From NCBI RefSeq assembly GCF_040869045.1, contig NC_090319.1:385531601-385595600 (forward strand): 64,000 nucleotides of DNA, given 5' to 3'. Position 1 is the stretch's first letter; every line of letters begins with the position of its first letter. Of this stretch, positions 13,225 through 25,429 are shown one piece after another. The position numbers and the translations under genes were made by a program. The DNA is from Eurosta solidaginis. Lineage: Eukaryota; Arthropoda; Insecta; Diptera; Tephritidae. Below the pieces are notes generated by a model. It searched no databases and was not told the DNA's origin. It was given only the letters and a program-made list of their open reading frames with translations.

Positions 13225-13745
13225 TTGCGATTATTATAGGTTCGGCTTTCGTTTCTGTGCCTGTTTCCATATTCCGTTTCACCTTGGATTTAAGATTAGG
13301 TTATTTGTTCTTTCAATGCTGGCCTCGGTTATAGTAACGATTTAAATTTTGGTGCCGGTTACGGTTTCAGATTTGTACCCTGATTCGGTATGATTAGGGT
13401 CCCGGTTTCGATCTGGGCCCGTATTACGTGCTACGATCAGTGATTGAAATCCATTTTCACTCAAACGATAACAATGCAACTGTCAAGCTTTTTATAACAA
13501 TTACAATAAGGTATGGATCCAACGAGTACTATTTGTCGCTAGTTCGCGTATGCCGTTAATCCCATTCACCATTTCGGAGCTATAGTGATATCAAAAATCA
13601 GTTTCGATCACGGATGGTAACACGTAAAACGGGCCCTCTTTTCAGTATCGATACAGTTCCGGACTCAGTCTGCCTTCTTTTTCGGTATGGTTTCAGTTCC
13701 AATTCCAGATTCTGTTCCGGTTTCTATACCAGCTGCGCGCCTGTC
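13225..13745. repeat. Degenerate GGTTTC/GGTTCC-type simple sequence
   Basis: Loose runs such as TTCGGTATGGTTTCAGTTCC and GTTACGGTTTCAGATT. This is cryptically simple rather than strictly tandem sequence. Confidence 0.45.
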
Positions 13746-13849
13746 AAAACACTAGGAAACCAAAGGAACTACTACGGGATATCTTGTTATGACCCCTGAC
13801 TATTGCCTTCATAGATAGACAAACGAGCTCAATATAGAGGATCATATTG

Positions 13850-14310
13850 GTATGCTGAACACACGGTTTTTACTGAATCAGGACAATCAAAGAAAAAAAA
13901 ACAACAACAAGAAGAAGACACATCTCCCTTACCACTATAATGAGATAGATGGCGCACCAGCTCAGCCGTTTGGTCCAGATAATAACAAGGAGTCCCTAAG
14001 CTTAATCCACACTACGTCGGTAAAAACTTTTGACACGGCGCGTCCGGTGCAACCGTTAGTAATGTATACTAACCATCTCCTGCAAAAGAAAGAAAGCTGA
14101 CTACCCACGGCGACATGAGTCACTCTGGCCCAACTTCACTCTGGATACTTTAACAGGCAAGACAGTAATCAACTCCCGCATACGTAATGTATGCGATGTG
14201 TTTCCCCATGACACCAACCCTCTTTTCAATGGTAATTTGAAACCAACGCCTCTAATAGCAGCATCCACGTGGTCAAACCATTTTAGGGGACTTTGTTGAG
14301 TGGTAGCGCT
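13850..14310 (+). pseudogene. I/jockey-type LINE, degraded C-terminal part
   Basis: Pieces typical of the end of insect non-LTR polyproteins appear in order: IHTTSVKTF (about 14008), VTLAQLHSGYFNRQDSN (about 14120-14175), then VCDVFPHDTNPLFNGNLKPT and a STWSNHF block ending at a TGA near 14300. Frame changes and stops separate them. The following 80 bases look like a 3' UTR. Confidence 0.6.
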
Positions 14311-14559
14311 TACTAAATGAGGCGAAGCACGATAGTGTATGTTATGAATGAATTATAGAAATATTTATAATGTAAGTTAGCTATTTGTGAAACAAGGACA
14401 TTTAAAATTTTAAAGAGATTAATTGAAGGTTAAAAGTTTTGACAAAACTAAAGTATTTTTGTTAGATTTTTCTTGGAAAAACTACAGTTGCAGTATTCAT
14501 TGTTGTTCCCCCTTGTTTGAGCAGAGACTCTTTCGAGGCTAAATTTACAGGCAAATAAT

Positions 14560-16500
14560 AACTCTTCCGGTGCCTACTCCTTATCCTCTGTTTTCACTAG
14601 TAGCCAGAGAAGAGAACTTTCAAATTTAATAACAGAAACAGTTACCGCCATCCTACACCCTAGAGTAGAAGAGGAAGAAGAGCATAGGGTAGACTTCAGT
14701 AGGAATTCCGACTCATCAGACCGAATAGCGGATGTGGTTGGGTTTGAGGGAATTTTCTGGAAGAACAGGTGAGTTTAGCTCGTGGAGGAAATCCGTGGAT
14801 AGGATACTGTTGATGCATTGTCAAAACAAGGATTCGCCAAAATATTATTCAATTCTTCACACAATTAGACACAAAATTACAGGCGAGGCCGACGCGGCAC
14901 TCGAATCATATCGGACTTCATTGAATTGTAATAAGATCAAGAAATGCCTAATGCTTCATTACTCCGTCAGTACCTTAGAGTACCAAATGGCAACTCTTGT
15001 CCAACTGCGTAGAACAGTAGAGGAGTTCTACCACGAAGTCTACAGGTGTCTCTCTCTCATACTGGACAAGATTGATTGTCTGGAGTTGGGAGAGGAAGCC
15101 ATGGCTGCTATGGCAAAAACCTATAGAGACAAGGGACTAGACACCTTCGTGAGGGGTCTAAATGGGCAATTGCCAAGCCCCTCACATGTGCCTTAAATTG
15201 GACAATATGAATTATCGGACAAGCCACGCCAACAAAATTTCCCGCATGATAACCAATCAAAAATCGTCAAACCACACGCAACAACGGACATACCCCGCAA
15301 AGACGCAAGGACGACCGCTTTATCCGGAGCTTGCCAATTTTGGGCAAGGATCTTTTCCGAGACCTCCACTACGGTATGGTCCAAACCTTCCCCTACAATA
15401 TGGAGAGAACGTCTTACTACAACCCGTTTCAAATCCGACTCCACAATATCGCCTCTACGGTACACCACAAGCGAACCCCTACGTCGCATCGCACAATATG
15501 CCTTAAGGCAATTTTCAACAGGGTTACAGACCACAACTCCCACCCAAACCCCCAGTCCCAATGAACGTTGACAAGTCCATACAAACAAAACAGGTTAATT
15601 ACCAGAACAGGCCCCAACCTCAAGGATTTTATAATCCTGCACAAAAAAATCCAAACAATGGGCAACTTCAACGATTTAATAAACACCCACCGTCGAAAAC
15701 CCTACAACATCCTAATTAAATGCAACGACTCTACAATGCAGAAGCTGCGGACCCTACTTCAACAGGACACTCAAACGAGACTTCTGAAAATGTAGAGGGA
15801 TACTACTACGAAGATTTGCAATACCTTGGTTACGAACAAGTGCTCAGAATTCGAGGAAGTACTATCCTTAAAACTTATGAACGATCTTAATATAAAGAAC
15901 ATTAAATAAATAAGTGATCTGAACCTTTTAGTGAAATCCAGCTTATTCACTCATTTTGGGCTATTAGCCTTAGTACTTACCATATTTGCAATTTTGAGAT
16001 GCAAAAAAGCTGAAGTTCTGAAATAATTAATAGTAAAACAGAATCGTTTCAAATGCCGGTGGGCAAAATGCCGCATTATAGGAGTCTAAACGACATCCCA
16101 TTTAAAAAAATCAATCGGGGACGATTGAAATTTCGGAGGGAGGAGTTAACAGAATACTTTGTGAACTTCTCCACACAGACAAAACAACATTTCATAAATA
16201 CCATTCCCACAGAATATTCTGCAAAAAAAACCGTTCGCATATTTTGGAGTCTTGTTGCAACCAAAAGTGCAATTGCACTGCACGCGCATCCGCTAAATTC
16301 CTAGTTAATGAAACTGAACACCTTTAGTGAGCGAAACACGCGCAAACTCTATTTTGCTGACCAAGCATCTTTGGTCACATAGGCAGGCTCAGGAAGGGTA
16401 GCTTATAACTTTTAGCTTTAAGAATATGTCAGTCTTAATTTTAGCTTTATCGGAAAAGCGCATAGTGTCGCGTAACCGACCTAGTTTTAGTTTTAACTTC
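14560..16500 (+). mobile_element. Defective gypsy/errantivirus-like element: gag joined to an env-like 3' end
   Basis: A gag-like region (14640-15880) is followed, without any pol, by a short frame ending near 16027 that holds a hydrophobic segment (GLLALVLTIFAILRC) and a basic tail. This is like the membrane anchor of an errantivirus envelope. A purine tract, GGAGGGAGGAG, precedes AGTTAACAG at about 16144, a plausible 3' LTR start. TTTTAACT near 16490 could be its end. No matching 5' LTR or primer site was found. The envelope and LTR calls are inference. Confidence 0.5.
14732..15880 (+). pseudogene. Gag-like capsid remnant of a gypsy-class retroelement
   Basis: The longest frame (14732-15196) has the capsid-type pattern seen in gypsy-class gags: LREFSGRTGEFSSWRKSVDR, IRHKITGEADAALESY, EEFYHEVYRCLSLILDKI and YRDKGLDTFVRGLNGQLP. 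The next segment, CLKLDNMNYRTSHAN, continues in another frame from about 15180, so there is a small deletion or shift there. A Q/N/P-rich stretch and an acidic tail (ENVEGYYYEDLQYL) follow to about 15880 with further breaks. Upstream (14640-14735) an acidic lead-in is out of frame. Capsid proteins of this kind package element RNA into particles; this copy cannot encode a complete one. Confidence 0.7.
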
Positions 16501-17187
16501 AAACCAACAGGACATAATTGATTCAATCTTTAATTTAGTTTAACAAAAGGCACATAGTGCGGTACAAGTAATTGACATAATTTAATAAACGACAAATTTT
16601 AAATAAACGATAATAACATCGATACTTTATTTATACAAATGAAAACGATCACCTGCTGCTCGGCCTAAATCTGTACGGATCGCACCAAGTATTTATTTTT
16701 TATAAACGATCACCAATTGATACTGAGTTGTACATGGCAGAAATACCACTGCCGTGGAAAAATTATTTTTAAGTGAAAAAAGGGTGGAGCCGTGAAAGTG
16801 GGGAAGCTTCTGACCGCCATTCACCTGGAAATGGCCAGAGCGATTCTTTTGCATACGGTTGAAGCAGCTCTCTACTTCCGGTCGCTTGCCGCCAAGTATC
16901 ATCTGGGTAGCGACTGAACATCCGTTAAGTGGTGAGAGGCTACAACCTGGCTATGCTATTCTGCTGGGGGATCTTTCATCGGCAGCGTCTGTCCACCACC
17001 AGGTGCGGCTGCAAGCAGGCGTCTGCCTTGGATAAATCGGCTCGTTATATAAACGTGCAAATAATATTTTCATCCCCGCTGAGCGGGTTGTGCGCTGGGC
17101 TTGGGACCCGCCACGTCAAACCACACTCCAATGAAAGGAAAACCAAGCCTCGGATAAAAGGACAGCCCTTTACTGATGACGGCCAAT

Positions 17188-17450
17188 GGCGGACGCCGTG
17201 GTGTGATGGTAGCGTGCTCCGCCTACCACACCGAGGATCCTGGGTTCACGCCCCGGGCAAAGCAACATCAAAAATTTTAGAAACAAGATTTTTCAATTAA
17301 AATAAATTTTTTCTAAGCGAGGTCGCCCCTCGACAGTGTTTAGCAAGCACTCCGAGTGCATTTCTGCCATGAAAAGCTCTCAGTGAAAACACATCTGCCT
17401 TGCAGACGCTGTTCGGAGTCGGCATAAAACAAGTAGGTCCCCTTCCAGTG
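17188..17450 (+). mobile_element. tRNA-derived SINE, 3' truncated
   Basis: Same family as 46022: GCCGTGGTGTGATGGTAGCG, CCTGGGTTCACGCCC, GAGGTCGCCCCTCGACAGTG, then loss of sequence after AAGTAGGTCCCCTTCCAG. Confidence 0.8.
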
Positions 17451-18176
17451 AGCTGCAATTATTCATGTTTTAAGGTTATTAGTGGACTAACCAAAAAATT
17501 AGTACTAGTGCGTACAAAAACAAAGAATATCAAGCACTTATATCCACTAAAACACATTGAATAACCGCTCATTGGCCACGAAGCAGTTCAGTACTCAATT
17601 GTCTTATTGAGCAAGAAAGTCAACTTTATTATACGAAAACACTAATTTGAATCAGTATGACTAACAGTACAATAAAATGAATATAGTCATATCAGTCTTC
17701 TGAAGTTAGCAACACAACGATGTACACGAAACTAAACTGAATACAGCGCTAAAGAAAAGCCGATAATAAACGAAGTATACAGTGTATTACACACGAAACC
17801 AACATGCTACTGAGTTAAAGCCACTATGATTCCAGTTTATATGTACTCAACAATGTCATATATGTATGTATGGGACATACAGTTATGTTTATATAAATAG
17901 CAGTGCTTTCTGAGAACCCCAATAAAGTGGATTTATCTAAAGTAAATCAAACCAAATTTAAAAACGTTTGCGTTATGTAATAACGCAAGGTTAATTATAT
18001 TAAGAGCAAAAATAATTTTTCTACATCACGCCAAGTTGTTGTAAATTTGAAAAAGATTACACAAGTGTCAGAAAAGAATGTCCATAAAAATAGCGGTTTG
18101 AAAAGATTTTTATTAAAAAGTCACTATAACTAAAGATATATAGTGAATTAACTCAAAAAACACAAATAGTTGACTA

Positions 18177-18500
18177 TTATTTCGTTGTATAACCCCCATT
18201 TCGGATGACGGTGGCACATCTACGAGGCATGGAGTCCACTAAGCGCTCACATCGGTCCACTCGTATATTTGCCCAAGCTGATTGCACTACTTCACACAAT
18301 AACTTTGCATTGGACGGTTTTTTTCATCAACGGCGTTCTTTATATCCCCCCCTTAAGTTTTCAATGCGGTTCAAGTCCGGGGATTGAGCTGGCCACTCCA
18401 TTACTGCAATTTTGTCCTCCCGAAAGAAATCTTTTGCTCGCTTGCTCGTATGTTTTGGGTCGTTATCCTGTTGGAAAACCTAGATTAGATGGTAAAGAAA
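18177..18500 (-). pseudogene. Tc1-like transposase, C-terminal remnant
   Basis: On the minus strand [17 protein letters not shown] is followed by [17 protein letters not shown]. These are the second Asp and final Glu regions of the DD34E catalytic triad of Tc1 transposases. A frameshift follows in a run of G near 18347, then the frame recovers to LVDSMPRRCATVIRNGG and stops at 18177-18179. The first catalytic Asp and DNA-binding domain are absent. Terminal inverted repeats were not found. Confidence 0.8.
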
Positions 18501-18825
18501 AGTAGGATGAGCTTTGATGCATATTAAACAGATGTACCAAAAAGTCTTGGTTATACAAAAAAGAGGCAAAACCAGCTGAAACAGGAAAAGCGTGGAACCA
18601 AGCGCCGCTTCACAGGGTCAAAAACGATGTAGACTTCTTATGAATTTAGAATATTTGGGCTGAAAAACGATGTGTCAAAATTTTCTCACAAGAGTTTAAA
18701 GTTGGGTGGAATTCTACACAATTTCTTTTATGTGCGAAGGGGACGCAGGTATCTTTTAGCATAAGTTCAAGTATTTAATGAGGGGTTTCAGTTTGCTTTT
18801 CGAAGAAGCCAAGGACATGTTTAGG

Positions 18826-18885
18826 CTATATAAGGTCCTCACGGACTGGCCAGTTTAATGATACCTTACCTAGGCTAACAAATAA
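18826..18885 (+). repeat. I-type LINE 3' tail scrap
   Basis: TATAAGGTCCTCACGGACTG then GCCAGTTTAATGATACCTTA resembles the end of the 39488 LINE. Confidence 0.45.
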
Positions 18886-18889
18886 ATCT

Positions 18890-20560
18890 GTATTTTCACT
18901 TTTCAAGATTTAAGCACAGGGTTTCTGCTAAAATTGTTCATGTGTGCCGTATGAAAACTTTACTGGCACATTTAAGTTAGCAAGTTTTTAAAGCTTTTCT
19001 AGTTGCCATACCAACCTTTTGTTACTCATATTATGGTTTTTCCTACCTGATTATTTAGTTACGTATGTATGTATATGCAATATATATGTACAATGAAACA
19101 GAGCTTATCCAGCAGAGAAATAACATTCAGCGGATTATAAGGGGACAACATCGCATCTCTTACACACAAAATATTTGACTTACAAGCAAATTTTATACTC
19201 GTACGATCGTTGGCTTATGTCACAGGAGATATGCAAAACCAGTAGCAGGTAAGATTTTTTTTTTTAGTTCATATGTAGTTCTTTATGTAATAAACATACA
19301 GTATCAGGGTAGAACACATAGACATGTTTCACTTGTATTGTTATTGTTGCAAAACTAAAATGCCGTAAATGCGAGTACTACTGTGGTGGTAAGTAGTTTT
19401 AACTTTTAACCGCTTTTAAGCTTCACATAAAAACAAGTTTTCTAAAACTACCACCTTGTGTTTACAATTCCAAGCAATGTAAATGCAACAAGGATGCGTT
19501 GATTTACTCCTTCTTTAATTTGTTTTGTTTCATTTTGCTTCTTTGTGTGCACTTTTCTCAGAGAGCGTAATTATTTCGAGTTTTATAAAAAAAACATGTA
19601 CCACAACTCTATAGAAAAATAATTTCCTAGAAAAAATACGAAATATATAATTTTGTTTAATATCGATATTGACACGTATCATTAACCAGTTAGCTGACAG
19701 TGTATGACCGGTGACCACACTTCTTCCCGATGCCACCCATATACATATAAGTTTACTTATGTTTAGAAGTTTGAAATAGTAATTCATACAAACAATTTAG
19801 TGAGATTTCAATGCATTTGACCAAGCCTTTGGCAACCACGGTGAACAGTCGAAGTTAAAGCTAAAATTTTGGTGCAGGAAGAAATTTAAGAAATCTAAGC
19901 GTGTAGATGTACTTTGTTAACCGATATACACTGACAGCCGGCACGTTAAACAATATAAATAGGTGACAGTCTTGTATGTGTCTTAGAATATATTTTTTAA
20001 AAAGTTTAATCTAAGTTGCAATCTTACTCTCAACTCTTCGCTTTTTGTTTTTTAAATGAAAATATTGAAATTACTATTATCGACGGTCTCTGCTTTACCT
20101 TACTTTCACTAGTAAAATCCTTTTATAAGCAGTAACAAAAACTTTGTATATTTTTATGTTTATGTATTTGAATTGTTTGCTCTTTCGCCAAGGGAATTTA
20201 TTTTATTTCGTTACTTTTTATGAGCTCGGATGCCACATGGGCTTAAGTTAAATATTTGCTTGTTGAAATTGTATTATGCATATGTTGTTTTTTATTGTTG
20301 TTCTGTTCTTATCATGTTTATATTTACACATCATCTAATAGAAAATTATTTGCAAGAAGTTAATGTTACAGCAGCTAAGCTAACAAATTTCGTCAACTAA
20401 GTTCTTATCTTTTTCATTTCCATTATTTTAAGTAAAAATGGTCCGAGAGTTTTGTAACTTAAACTATGCAGAATACTCTCACAAACGTTTTTGGAAAAAA
20501 TTGAAAACTCAAAAAAAAAAAAAAACGTTCTAAGAACTTTTAGATTAAACAATGCAAACT
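18890..20560. other. No gene recognised
   Basis: AT-rich with TATGTATG-type microsatellite traces and poly-A runs. Nothing codes convincingly. Confidence 0.55.
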
Positions 20561-20611
20561 AGTCTCAAAAACATTGTCATAACAATAATAATGATAAAAA
20601 ATTATTGTTAG

Positions 20612-20650
20612 GCCTTGAGCTCGATTCGAACCCGCGATTGTCGAAAAAAG
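20612..20650 (-). repeat. tRNA B-box-like SINE scrap
   Basis: The minus strand has CGCGGGTTCGAATCGAGC, a good B-box, but no A-box at the right distance, so this is not a tRNA gene. Confidence 0.35.
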
Positions 20651-20894
20651 TTTTTGAAAATTCAAGAAAATTGCTTCGAAAACGCATAGCTCAAGTTACG
20701 AAATTTTCGGTACTTTTTTCTTAACAATTCGGAAATAAAAAAGGAACTTAATAAACCATATTTTATAAAAAGGCCACCGCTTTTTTCGTGTTCGCTGCAT
20801 GTATTTATTTTTTTTTTTAAACTTAGAAGTAGGTTACTATTTGATCAAGCCACTCAATTTAAAGACTTTTATATAATTATATTTTTTATGATTC

Positions 20895-21265
20895 TGTAAA
20901 GTAACCGGTACCAAAAAAGTAAACGGTTCCAAAAATACAACCGGATCCAAAAGAGTAACCGGTTGCAAAAATACATATATATATTAATCAGTTCCAAAGG
21001 TTTAAGCGGTTCTAGATAGTGACTGTTTCCAAAAAAATAGCCGGTGCTAAAAAAATAACTGTTTCCAAAAAAACTTTCCGGTTTCAAAGAAGGAAAAGTA
21101 ATTGGTTTCAAAATAGATTATCGATTTCAAGGTAATAATCAGGAAACAGATTCGAAAAAGTAGTCGGTTCTAAATAGTAACCGGTTGAAAAATTGTAAGC
21201 AAATCCAAAAAAGGAACCGCTTCCGAAAAGTAATTGATTTCAAAAATGAGTTGGTTTTATTAAGT
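20895..21265. repeat. Degenerate 15-20-mer satellite, CCGGTTCCAAAAA
   Basis: Units like GTAACCGGTTCCAAAAA recur about 20 times, with a related block near 21735-21790. The minus-strand frame through it (YFFGNSYFF repeats) is an artefact. Confidence 0.8.
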
Positions 21266-21837
21266 TTAGAAAACATGCCGCGTGGACTTCCATTGCAGTG
21301 CGCTGTTTACACTCCTATGACCCAGAATAGCTGAGCACTTATAAACCTCAATAGCTCCGCGGAGCGGTTGATCTCAATAATATACCAGAGAAACACGACA
21401 AAAGCTGGTAAAAATGTTCAATTCGCCTGTGTCTACCCAGTATCTAGAAAATTTTTTTAAAAAGTATTTAGAAGCCACCGCAAGTGAGGTGAAGAAAGCT
21501 CAGCCACAGCTTTGATAGCCGCCCGCTATCTGAGTGGATGTTAAGTTCTCTAACAGTTACAAAGGCCCCGCCTATTCCCATATCATTTCATTCGTTGCAA
21601 TGCTTCCAACCTTTTAACCGTGCAAGAAGTACCTCCACTATATGAGAACGCCATAGGATAGAAGGAACTCGGAAAAAAGAAACTAATTTCGAACAAACAA
21701 GCAGTAGCAAAACAATAAGTCATTCAAGAAATGTTACCGGCTCCAAAAAAGTATCGGATTACAAAAAATTAGCCTATGAATAAAAAATTTAATGGAGCCT
21801 TGATTTGGGGGATGCAAGATACAACCATATAGCTTTT

Positions 21838-22240
21838 GTTGTTGTTGTAGCGATAAAGACACTCCCCGAAGATTTTAGAGAGTTTCATCTATTCTGACTG
21901 TTCTTTGTTGGATATAGATCCGGTACGTTCCAGTAACAAGGACCATTAAGGTACAAGCCCGACCAAATCGGGAACTATTTAATAATACCACATTATTGGC
22001 CATTCTTCCCCCCAACCTCTAGTTCCATGGAACTTCGGGTCGCCAGAGCCTCGTCTGCTAAAGAAAGAGGATTCGCCACTGGTATGTGAGGTTGACAATT
22101 GGGCTAGTGAAGCTATCAATTGCGCTAGCATCCCCTTGAAAGAGTTGCGCTACATAACCCCTTGAAACATTTGCGTATTTTAGTCGCCTCTTATGGGAGG
22201 TATACCTACCGCGGATATATTCTTAGCTCCCTGCCCAGTA
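21838..22240 (-). mobile_element. AAC-tailed SINE-like repeat
   Basis: Same family as 38946: GTTGTTGTTGTAGCGATAAA, CCCGACCAAATCGGGAACTA, CGGGTCGCCAGAGCCTCG, GAGGTTGACAATTGGGC, TATACCTACCGCGGATATAT. Confidence 0.65.
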
Positions 22241-22259
22241 GATCTTCCTTATCTTTTGC

Positions 22260-22970
22260 CCCACTTTCGCATGAGATGGCTCATATCATCATGAAATTTT
22301 CGTCAAAACTCATCCTTGGGTCAATGTAAAAGAACATCAATTTGCCGAAGAACTTTTTTCTTGAACATTTCTAGCTAATTATAGAGCGTGATCGTGGTCT
22401 TGGAGAGAAAACTTCAGTTCCTATTTGCCTGCTTAGTCTAGAGCTGTAAAATATTATAAAATAGTGACTAAGTCATTTTTCTATCGTAAAAAGATATTTC
22501 GTTTTGTTTTTAAAGGAAAAATCAGATTTAAAATACTTGCACAAATGGCTTTCTACCAATGACTGACCAAACACCAACAGGGAGTTGCCGTAACAAAAAA
22601 AAAAAAAAAACAGCACCATCATTGGAATGTGAGATGGGAAAAGTTTACTCAACTTGGTTCGCCTATACAACAATGGCAACAAAAATTGTTCTAGCAAGCT
22701 GGTGGTGGCAAAATACCAGAGAGGTGGTGGAGGGTTGGTGTAGCATTTGTAGTGGCTGAACAATGTAGCATTTCGATTTGCGAATATAAAATAGCATAAG
22801 AGACTATCTAAAAATAATGCAAATCAATTTCTAGCGAACACTCAAAATAAGTGAAAAACTCAATTGTCAAAAATTCAATAAAACTTCAAATAATAGAGGA
22901 AAATTAAATTTAGATGGCAATTTTAAATTTCTATTTTGTTTTACTCATACCTGGGAGTATAGAGAACAGA
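22260..22970. other. No gene recognised
   Basis: The frames at 22473-22763 span a poly-A/T run and show no motif. Confidence 0.5.
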
Positions 22971-22974
22971 ACTC

Positions 22975-23165
22975 AATGCCCATGAACTTTAAACTCTACA
23001 AGTCACTTATAGTACCAGTCATGCTATATGGTGTCGAAGCTAGGACCATGACATCATCAGATGTGGCCGCACTGGGAGTGTTCGGCAAAAAAGTATTCCC
23101 ATCGGAACCCGCCTATGAAAGCAGATGCCCATAACCGTTTAAACGGTTAGGCACTAATTTAGTAA
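22975..23165 (+). pseudogene. RTE-clade LINE, short 3' scrap
   Basis: LYKSLIVPVMLYGVEARTMT is followed by SDVAALGVFGKKV, jumps to SEPAYESRCP, then CCGTTTAAACGGTTAGGC and a TAAGTAA tail as in the 36665 copy. An internal deletion of several hundred bases is evident. Confidence 0.7.
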
Positions 23166-23544
23166 GTAATCGGAACTGTTTCTATTCCGTGACAATTTTT
23201 AAATTAATTCAGCAATGTATCCGAATCATTATTGAATTGTTTTAGGGATAACTTTTGGACTATCAAATGATCATTTCGATATTAAAATTGTTTTCTAACT
23301 TATTTCTAAAGCTTTGGGATCATTTTGGAATCATGTGAAGAACGCTTAGAAGTTTTTTTTTGGGATAATTTTGGATTACTTTAAATTTTTTTTTTTTTTT
23401 TGGGAAAATTTCGGTACCGGTTGAGGCTTTTGATCGTTTCCCGACTTTCTGACTTCGTGTCTAGAATTGTTTTCATTGTTAGCTTAGAACTATTTTGACA
23501 TTGCTTCGGGAATATTAACGATTATTTCGGGTCGTATCGGATGC

Positions 23545-25425
23545 TTTGCACACAGAGTATATTAACTTTGATTGGATAACTGGATACAGGTATAAAGGAA
23601 TCGAGATAGATATAGACTTCCATATATCAAAATCATCAGTATCGAAAAAAAATTTGATTGGGCCATGTCGGTCCGTCCGTCCGTTAGCACGATAACTTAG
23701 TAAATATTGAGATATCTTCACCAAATTTGGCATACTAGCTTATCTGGACCCATAATATATTGGTATTGAAAATGAGCGAAATTGGATGATAACCACGCCC
23801 ACTTTTTATATATATAAAATTTTGGAAAACACAAAAAACAATTTTTTAAATGGGAGTGGCACCGTCCACTTGTGATAAAGTCAATTTTACAAATATTATT
23901 AATCATAAATCAAAAATCGTTAAACTTATCGTAACAAAATTCAGCAGAGAGGTTGCCTTTACTACAGGGAATGCTTTGAAGAAAAATTAACGAAATCGGT
24001 TACGGACCACGCCCACTTTTATATAAAAGATTTTTAAAAGGGTCGTGGACGCATAAAATAAGCTATATCTTTGCAAATAAGAGCTTTGTATTAATGCAAT
24101 TTCATTTCCCAAGTGGATTTATAACAATAAATAAGAAAAACTTCAAATTTAAAAAAATGGAGGTGGCACCGCCCCTTTTATGACTAAGCAATTTTCTATG
24201 TCTCGGGAGCCATAACTCGAAGAAAAATTAACAGATCGTAATAAAATTGGGTACACTAATTTTCCGTATAGCAGGAAATATTTCTAGGAAAAATGGACGA
24301 GATCGGTTAAAGACCACGCCCACTTTTATATAAAAGATTTTTAAAAGGGTTGTATACGAAAATAATAAGCTATATCTTAGCGAAAAAGAGCTTTGTGTCA
24401 ATAGAATTTTACTTTCTAAATTAAATTATAACATTAAATTGGAAAACACTAAAATTTTTTAAAATGGATGTGGCACCGCCCCTTTTACGACTAAGCAATT
24501 TTCTATGTTAAGAGAGCCATAACTCGAAGAAAAACTAACATATCGTAATGAAATTGTGTACAGATGTTTTCGTTATATCAGAAAATATTTCTAGTAAAAA
24601 TGGACGGGATCGGTTAAAGACTACAGCAACTTAGATATTGTGACGAATATTAGCAACACGAAGGCATACTAACATCTCTAACCGATACTAAGCAGTCACT
24701 TGTATCTACATAAACAAAGCAATCATTATGTCTACGCATATGTACGTACAAGTAGCGGAGAGAAACGCACAAACACATGCATATATCTGAGCTACTCACA
24801 AAAGTATGCAATCATCGTTGGGAGTATCACTCACATATACACGCGTATATGGCTATGCGAGAAGCTATAATCGTGCATCTGTAGTTTATAGCTGGTAAAC
24901 AAGTAGTAAATTCCAGAAGGAGAAACGCCTAGAAGTATGCGAACGAGGAAAACGAAAAGTATAAAAGCAGCGCCAGCTGAGGCATAATCAATCAGTTTGT
25001 TTTAAACACGCTATGAGTTGCGAAGTGAATTTTAATTGTGAAGTACTTTCAAAGCAGTCTAATAAAGACCATTTTGTAATACAGAATATTGAAGTGTTTT
25101 ATTCAACAGTTTGCGATACGGACGTTAGCAGAAGGTTGCAAATAAGCGGAATTTCCATAAATTCGTTACAATATAAAACAAGTTTAAAAGGGTCGTAGAC
25201 TAGAATAATAAGCTATAACTTAGCAAAAAATAGTTTTGAATAGTTTTGAATTAATGATCTCTTATCAAGTTTTATTATAAGAGGAAATGGGGAGACATTT
25301 TTTTTAAACGGGCGGTGCCACGTGATATGTAGAAAAGTAATTTATCTGAAATGAAATATACAATTGAAGCTCACGCTGAGTATATAATATTCGGTTACAC
25401 CCGAACTTAGACACCTTTACTTGTT
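23545..25425 (+). mobile_element. Helentron/DINE-1-like subfamily copy interrupted by a solo LTR
   Basis: It begins near ACACAGAGTATATTAACTTTG, carries GTCCGTCCGTCCGT at 23671-23684 and repeated CACGCCCACTTTTATATAAAAG blocks, and ends GAGTATATAATATTCGGTTA then ACCTTTACTTGTT. An LTR of 532 bp sits inside at 24639-25170. The body shows an internal duplication: 24000-24300 and 24310-24600 are near-copies. Confidence 0.6.
24639..25170 (+). mobile_element. Solo LTR (532 bp) with 4-bp target duplication
   Basis: It starts TGTGACGAATATTAGCAAC and ends AAATTCGTTACA, a TG...CA frame, with ATAT on both sides (24635-24638 and 25171-25174). It carries a TATA box (TATAAAAG at 24960) and an AATAAA signal (25061-25066), so U3, R and U5 are all present. 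No internal retrotransposon sequence is attached. The flanking Helentron sequence resumes on the right with TTTAAAAGGGTCGTAGAC. Confidence 0.8.
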
Positions 25426-25429
25426 TTTG

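Noticed and set aside
16929..17187. Start of a 123-codon frame before the SINE
   Set aside because: The frame runs into SINE sequence. The upstream GC-richer part looks like a decayed repeat, but I could not assign it.
17188..17262. tRNA gene-like A and B boxes
   Set aside because: The boxes are followed by a SINE body present in several copies; no tRNA cloverleaf with intact acceptor stem was seen.
18600..18780. Plus-strand scrap resembling the middle of a Tc1 transposase (FYVRRGRRY)
   Set aside because: Only a few residues match and orientation is opposite to the clear Tc1 remnant; too weak to call.
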